From DATDAH01 sp036525535 (GTDB lineage Bacteria > Actinomycetota > Acidimicrobiia > Acidimicrobiales > DATDAH01): a DNA stretch of 17,404 bases. The DNA is taken from NCBI GenBank assembly GCA_036525535.1, contig DATDAH010000362.1:1-17404 (forward strand), written 5' to 3'. How positions within the stretch are numbered: the stretch's first letter is position 1; each line of letters starts with the position of its first letter. The notes under the pieces are model-generated. The model saw only the letters and a list, made by a program, of their open reading frames with translations, was not told the DNA's origin and searched no databases. Made by a program: the position numbers and the translations under genes. Positions 13,970 through 17,404 of the stretch are shown piece after piece.

Positions 13970-15360
13970 CGAGCCCGACAGGGGCGACCCGGTCGACGGC
14001 GAGCGACCAGACCCTCACGGCGAAGCGGAGCGCCGGGCTCGGACGTCGGGCGGCCCTGGGCCTGGTCGACCAGGGCCTGTCCAGCGTCACCAACTTCGCG
14101 CTGAACATCCTGGTCGTGAGCTCGGTCTCGTCGGCCGACTACGGCGCCTTCGCCCTCGCGTACGCCACCTACTTCCTCGCCCGCAGCGCCGTCATCGCCC
14201 TCGTCGGCCAGCCGCTCCTGATCCGCCACACCGACGCGGAACGGGTCGGCGGCCGGGCCCCGATGAGCTACCGGCGCGCGCTCGGCGCCAGCCTCCTCCT
14301 CGGTGTGGGTGGCGGCCTGCTCCTCCTGGCCCTTGCCGGCGCGTCCTGGGCGCTCTTCGCCGGCTCGCCGCTGATCCCGCGCGCCCTCGTCGTCCTCGGG
14401 ATCGCCCTCCCTGGCCTGTTCCTCCACGACGGCCTGCGCTCCGTCTACTTCGCCGCCGGCCGACCGCAGTCGGCCATCGCCATCGACCTGGCCTGGGCGG
14501 TGGCACTGCTGGTCCCCGTGGCCATCCTGCTGGCCACCGGCCAGGACCAGGTCGAGCTGCTCGTCCTGGCCTGGGGGGCCGCCGCCGCCGCCGCCGCCGT
14601 CGCCGGGCTGGTCGCCTCCCGGATGCTGCCGACGTTCGACGGCGCCCTCGCCTGGCTGTACGAGGTTCGGAGCCTGTCGCTGCCGATCCTCGGCGAGGCG
14701 CTGATCCCCCAGCTCGCCCTTCAGGGCGTGACCATGATGGTCGCCGCGCTGGCGGGGCTCGAGGCGGTGGGGGTGCTTCGCTCGGCCGTGCTCCTCGCCA
14801 GCCCGCTCAACGTCTTCCTGCTCGCCATCCCCATCATCGCCGTGCCCGAGGCCATGCGCATCCTCCACGACGAGCCGGAGCGACACCGGCCGGCGATGGC
14901 CGTGCTCAGCGGCGCGCTGGCGACGATGTTCGGCCTGTGGTGCGCGGCGATGCTGCTGCTGCCCGACGACATCGGCACCCGCGTGCTCGGGGAGAGCTGG
15001 CCGGCGGCCTCGCACATCCTTCCCGAGGTGCTCGGTTACTACGTCTTCACCGCCCTCGGCGTGGGGGCGATGGTCGGCCTGCGGACCCTCGAGCTCGCCT
15101 CCCGCAGCTTCCGGGCGCGAGCCGCCGGCTCGATCATCGGCCTGGGCGCCGGCGCGGCCGGCGCCTTCCTGGCCGGCGCCGAGGGCGCCGCGGTGGGCCT
15201 CGCGGCCGGTGCGGTCGTGACGACGATCCTGCTGTGGGCGAGCTTCCGCGGCGACCTGCCGGCTCCGGCCGGCCGCACCGAGGCGCCGGCGTCGCGATCG
15301 CCATTCGGCGCTGATGCGGCGACCGACGCTCATCAGCCCGCACCACCCCACCAGCGCTAG
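13966..15360 (+). CDS. Wzx-like polysaccharide flippase (MOP/MATE-type)
   Basis: The protein has 464 residues and is hydrophobic almost throughout, with about 12-14 predicted membrane helices. It begins with RAALGLVDQGLSSVTNFALNILV and the SADYGAFALAY pattern seen at the N-terminus of polysaccharide flippases. It probably moves lipid-linked oligosaccharides to the outer face of the membrane. The GTG start overlaps the preceding stop. A run of seven GCC codons (14578-14598) encodes seven alanines inside a helix; being in units of three, changes in its length would not shift the frame. The C-terminal 35 residues are polar and proline-rich. A polymerase partner would be expected and may be the gene cut off at the right edge. 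Confidence 0.85.
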   Translation: MTSPTGATRSTASDQTLTAKRSAGLGRRAALGLVDQGLSSVTNFALNILVVSSVSSADYGAFALAYATYFLARSAVIALVGQPLLIRHTDAERVGGRAPMSYRRALGASLLLGVGGGLLLLALAGASWALFAGSPLIPRALVVLGIALPGLFLHDGLRSVYFAAGRPQSAIAIDLAWAVALLVPVAILLATGQDQVELLVLAWGAAAAAAAVAGLVASRMLPTFDGALAWLYEVRSLSLPILGEALIPQLALQGVTMMVAALAGLEAVGVLRSAVLLASPLNVFLLAIPIIAVPEAMRILHDEPERHRPAMAVLSGALATMFGLWCAAMLLLPDDIGTRVLGESWPAASHILPEVLGYYVFTALGVGAMVGLRTLELASRSFRARAAGSIIGLGAGAAGAFLAGAEGAAVGLAAGAVVTTILLWASFRGDLPAPAGRTEAPASRSPFGADAATDAHQPAPPHQR

Positions 15361-15363
15361 CCT
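15358..15363 (+). promoter_or_regulatory. possible -10 element just upstream of the double sulfotransferase
   Basis: TAGCCT fits TANNNT and ends eight bases before the ATG at 15372, similar in placement to the candidate leaderless promoter at 1812. It includes the TAG stop of the flippase gene. There is no Shine-Dalgarno before the ATG, so an extra leaderless transcript is plausible, though read-through from the upstream operon is also likely. Confidence 0.3.
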
Positions 15364-15371
15364 CCCCGACG

Positions 15372-17060
15372 ATGCCCGAGGTGATCTACGTCGCCGGCGC
15401 TGCCCGGAGCGGATCGACGTTGCTGGCGTCGCTGCTCGGTCAGCTGCCGGCCGCGGTCAACGTCGGCGAGCTGTACTTCCTCTGGGACCGAGGCCTCATC
15501 GGAGGGTGGCGCTGCGGGTGCGGTGACCCGGTGCCGGACTGCGTGCTCTGGTCGAAGGTCGTCGCCACCGTCGGCGGCGGCCTCGACCCCGAGGAGATGA
15601 CCCGGATCCGTGACCGGCACGTCAAGACCCGCCACGTGCCTCGCCTCCTGCGCGGGGGGCCGCAGCCGGCCGACCTCGTGCGCTTCGCGCGGACGCTGGA
15701 GGAGACGATGGTCGCTGCCGCGGAGCTGTCGGGGGCCGACGTGATCATCGACACCTCCAAGAGCCCCGCGGCGGCCCTGCTGCTACACCTCCACACGTCG
15801 CTGGACGTCCGAGTGATCCACCTCGTGCGGGATCCGCGGGCGTCGGCGTTCTCCCAGTCCCGGCCGAAGCTCGACCCGGCGACGGATGAGCTCATGCCGG
15901 CAAGCGGACCGGTGCCGAGCACGTTCAACTGGCTGAACAAGAACTGGCTGATCGACAGCACGGTCGCCACCCGCGTGCCGACGCTGCGGATCCGCTATGA
16001 GGACCTCGTCGCGGCCCCCGAGGACGTGCTCCGGCAGATCAGTGCCCACATCGGGCGGGAGCTGCCCGCTGACCTGGCCGACCGGCCCTGGTCGCCGCAG
16101 CACACGGTGTCGGGCAACCCCGCTCGTTTCAGCGACCGTCCCATCGTGGCGGACACGACGTGGGAACAGGCCATGCCTCGGCGCGACCGACACCTGGCCG
16201 CGGCGCTCAGCTGGCCGCTACGGCGGCGCTACGGCTACCGGGCCGAGCTGAGACCGGAGGCGCGCGCGCCCGGGCGGCACGAGGCCATCCACGAGCTCGA
16301 TCTCGACCACAAGGGCCGGCGTACCAGCCGCATGCGGTTCGTGCTGGCCCGGACGCTGCAGTCGCAGCACCGCGTCTATCCCCTGTTCGCCCTCCTGGTG
16401 CCGACGCGGTCCCCTTTGCTCGTCCGGCAGGACACCGAGCTGGTGATCGAGGGCGCCCCGCGGTCCGCCAACACCTTCCTCCTCGCGGCCTTCGAGCTCC
16501 TCAACCCCAACCGCCGGACCGCGCACCACCTGCACAATCCGTGCCAGGTGCTCCGAGCTGCTCGGTTCGGCGTGCCCTGCATCGTCGTCGTCCGGGACCC
16601 GATGGACGCCGCCGCATCGACCCTCGTCTGGTCGGCTGATCGGCGACCCCGAGAGGTCGTGCAGGACTGGGTGGCGTTCTACGAGCGGGCCCTCCCGTAC
16701 GCCGACTCGTTCGTGGTCGCCGACTTCGAGCAGGCAACGACGGCCCCCGGGAAGGTCCTGGCCGCGGCCAACCACCGCTTCGGCACGTGCTTCGCCACGG
16801 ATCACGAGCCGGAGCGGCACGATCCCCTCGTGATGGAGAGCGTCGATCGGTTCGGCCGCGACCACGACGGCGAGGTGTACGAGACCCGGGTCGCCCGGCC
16901 GTCGTCCTCCGAGTACCGGCACCAGCAGCAGCGACTCGCGCACCGGGCCCTCGACGAGGAGGTGCCGGCGAGCCTGCGACGACGGGCCGACGAGCTGTAC
17001 GAGACGTACCTCGGGCTGAGCGCCCGGAGCCTCGTCGCCGAGGGCCCGCCGGCACGATGA
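15372..17060 (+). CDS. tandem double-domain sulfotransferase
   Basis: This protein of 562 residues contains two complete sulfotransferase modules in one frame. Module one (about 4-295) has the 5'-phosphosulfate loop AGAARSGSTLLASLL (8-22), the cysteine-containing CGCGDPVPDC (48-57), an IDTSKSP segment (126-132) and the 3'-phosphate motif HLVRDPRASAFSQS (150-163). Module two (about 355-555) has IEGAPRSANTFLLAAFELLN (359-378) and IVVVRDPMDAAAS (404-416). Both RDP motifs and both loops look intact, so two active sites are possible. The enzyme would use PAPS to sulfate a glycan at two positions or on two sugars. Single-domain members are usually near 250-350 residues. It starts 11 bases after the flippase stop, and its own stop overlaps the next ATG as ATGA. 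Confidence 0.88.
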   Translation: MPEVIYVAGAARSGSTLLASLLGQLPAAVNVGELYFLWDRGLIGGWRCGCGDPVPDCVLWSKVVATVGGGLDPEEMTRIRDRHVKTRHVPRLLRGGPQPADLVRFARTLEETMVAAAELSGADVIIDTSKSPAAALLLHLHTSLDVRVIHLVRDPRASAFSQSRPKLDPATDELMPASGPVPSTFNWLNKNWLIDSTVATRVPTLRIRYEDLVAAPEDVLRQISAHIGRELPADLADRPWSPQHTVSGNPARFSDRPIVADTTWEQAMPRRDRHLAAALSWPLRRRYGYRAELRPEARAPGRHEAIHELDLDHKGRRTSRMRFVLARTLQSQHRVYPLFALLVPTRSPLLVRQDTELVIEGAPRSANTFLLAAFELLNPNRRTAHHLHNPCQVLRAARFGVPCIVVVRDPMDAAASTLVWSADRRPREVVQDWVAFYERALPYADSFVVADFEQATTAPGKVLAAANHRFGTCFATDHEPERHDPLVMESVDRFGRDHDGEVYETRVARPSSSEYRHQQQRLAHRALDEEVPASLRRRADELYETYLGLSARSLVAEGPPAR

Positions 17061-17404
17061 GCTCGATCACCGAACCCCTCGACGACGAGCACGACGGCGG
17101 CGGCCGCCGACGCGAGCGGCAGGTCGGGGCGGCGTGGGTGCCCGAGCTCCACCGGCTGCCACCCCGGCGGGTGACCGGGACGTTCCTCGCCGTCGCTGCG
17201 GTGGCGACTCTCCTGGCCAGCATCCTGACGGTCCACGGCTGGGCCAACCCGGTCGTGATCGCCGGTGGCGCGGTCCTCGCGGCCGCCCCCTTCACCCGGC
17301 GCTTCCTCTGCCGATACGGCGGGCCAGAGCTCGCCCAGTCCTACGCCGTCGCGTCCATCTACCTGGTCCTGCTCTCCACCCTCGTGCTGCGGAGGCGCAG
17401 CACA
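17057..17404 (+). CDS. membrane protein, 5' part only; possible polymerase or ligase
   Basis: Only the first 116 codons lie in the window; no stop is reached. A polar, charged N-terminus of about 38 residues (DDEHDGGGRRRERQ) is followed by hydrophobic segments at about 39-60, 65-80 and 94-110, with short basic loops. The start ATG overlaps the stop of the sulfotransferase gene, so it belongs to the same operon. By context an O-antigen-type polymerase, ligase or other integral membrane glycan enzyme is likely, but no family motif is present in the visible part. Confidence 0.7.
   Translation, partial: MSSITEPLDDEHDGGGRRRERQVGAAWVPELHRLPPRRVTGTFLAVAAVATLLASILTVHGWANPVVIAGGAVLAAAPFTRRFLCRYGGPELAQSYAVASIYLVLLSTLVLRRRST

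Noticed and set aside
14578..14598. Seven GCC repeats as a possible phase-variation tract
   Set aside because: The unit is three bases, so slippage would only change an alanine run inside a membrane helix and would not switch the gene on or off.
13855..15351. Long minus-strand open frame of 498 codons opposite the flippase gene
   Set aside because: Its product is a low-complexity Gly/Arg/Glu/Asp/His-rich sequence without domains, and it mirrors a clearly supported membrane protein gene. High GC content leaves antisense frames open.
1..17404. CRISPR arrays, tRNA or rRNA genes, insertion sequences, integrases, attachment sites
   Set aside because: No regularly spaced repeats, no cloverleaf-like segments, no transposase or recombinase motifs and no terminal repeats were seen on either strand.

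Overview
This is a high-GC (visibly about 70% G+C) actinobacterial window with many GTG and TTG starts, stop/start overlaps of the GTGA and ATGA type, and candidate leaderless promoters. The gene style would fit the class Acidimicrobiia, but that placement is inference; there is no rRNA or other marker gene here. Almost everything recognisable belongs to cell-surface glycan biosynthesis, modification and export.

Layout. (1) 5-2809, plus strand: a DegT/DnrJ-type sugar aminotransferase, a small one-helix membrane protein, a roughly 290-base non-coding stretch rich in RNA-like structure (1530-1823), a 69-residue unknown protein, and an alpha/beta-hydrolase-fold protein with glycine where the nucleophilic serine is expected. 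(2) 2902-9018, minus strand: a tightly packed four-gene operon, transcribed right to left, with a large two-part glycosyltransferase, a sulfotransferase, an unrecognised protein and a GT2-GT4 fusion glycosyltransferase. A hairpin separates this operon from the convergent hydrolase gene. (3) 9124-10816, plus strand: a Wzm/Wzt-type polysaccharide ABC exporter, divergent from the glycosyltransferase operon. (4) 10806-11201, minus strand: a small lipoprotein whose 3' end overlaps the exporter ATPase gene. (5) 11444 to the right edge, plus strand: a second operon with a near-consensus sigma-70 promoter. It encodes a polyprenyl-phosphate sugar-1-phosphate transferase, a GDP-mannose 3,5-epimerase homologue, a WecG/TagA/CpsF glycosyltransferase, a Wzx-like flippase, a tandem double sulfotransferase and the start of a membrane protein cut by the window edge.

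How the genes may work together (inference). Block 5 reads as a lipid-linked pathway. The initiating transferase loads the first sugar phosphate, the WecG-type enzyme adds the second sugar, the epimerase supplies an unusual GDP-hexose (GDP-L-galactose or GDP-L-gulose), and the flippase moves the unit across the membrane. The truncated last gene could be a polymerase or ligase. Blocks 2 and 3 look like an ABC-exporter pathway with two multidomain glycosyltransferases. Three predicted sulfotransferase domains in two genes suggest that the product is sulfated, which would be notable in this lineage.

The most unusual items are the tandem sulfotransferase fusion, the coexistence of ABC-type and Wzx-type export genes, the structured 1530-1823 region with a 15-nt match to the 16S rRNA tail, and the serine-less hydrolase.
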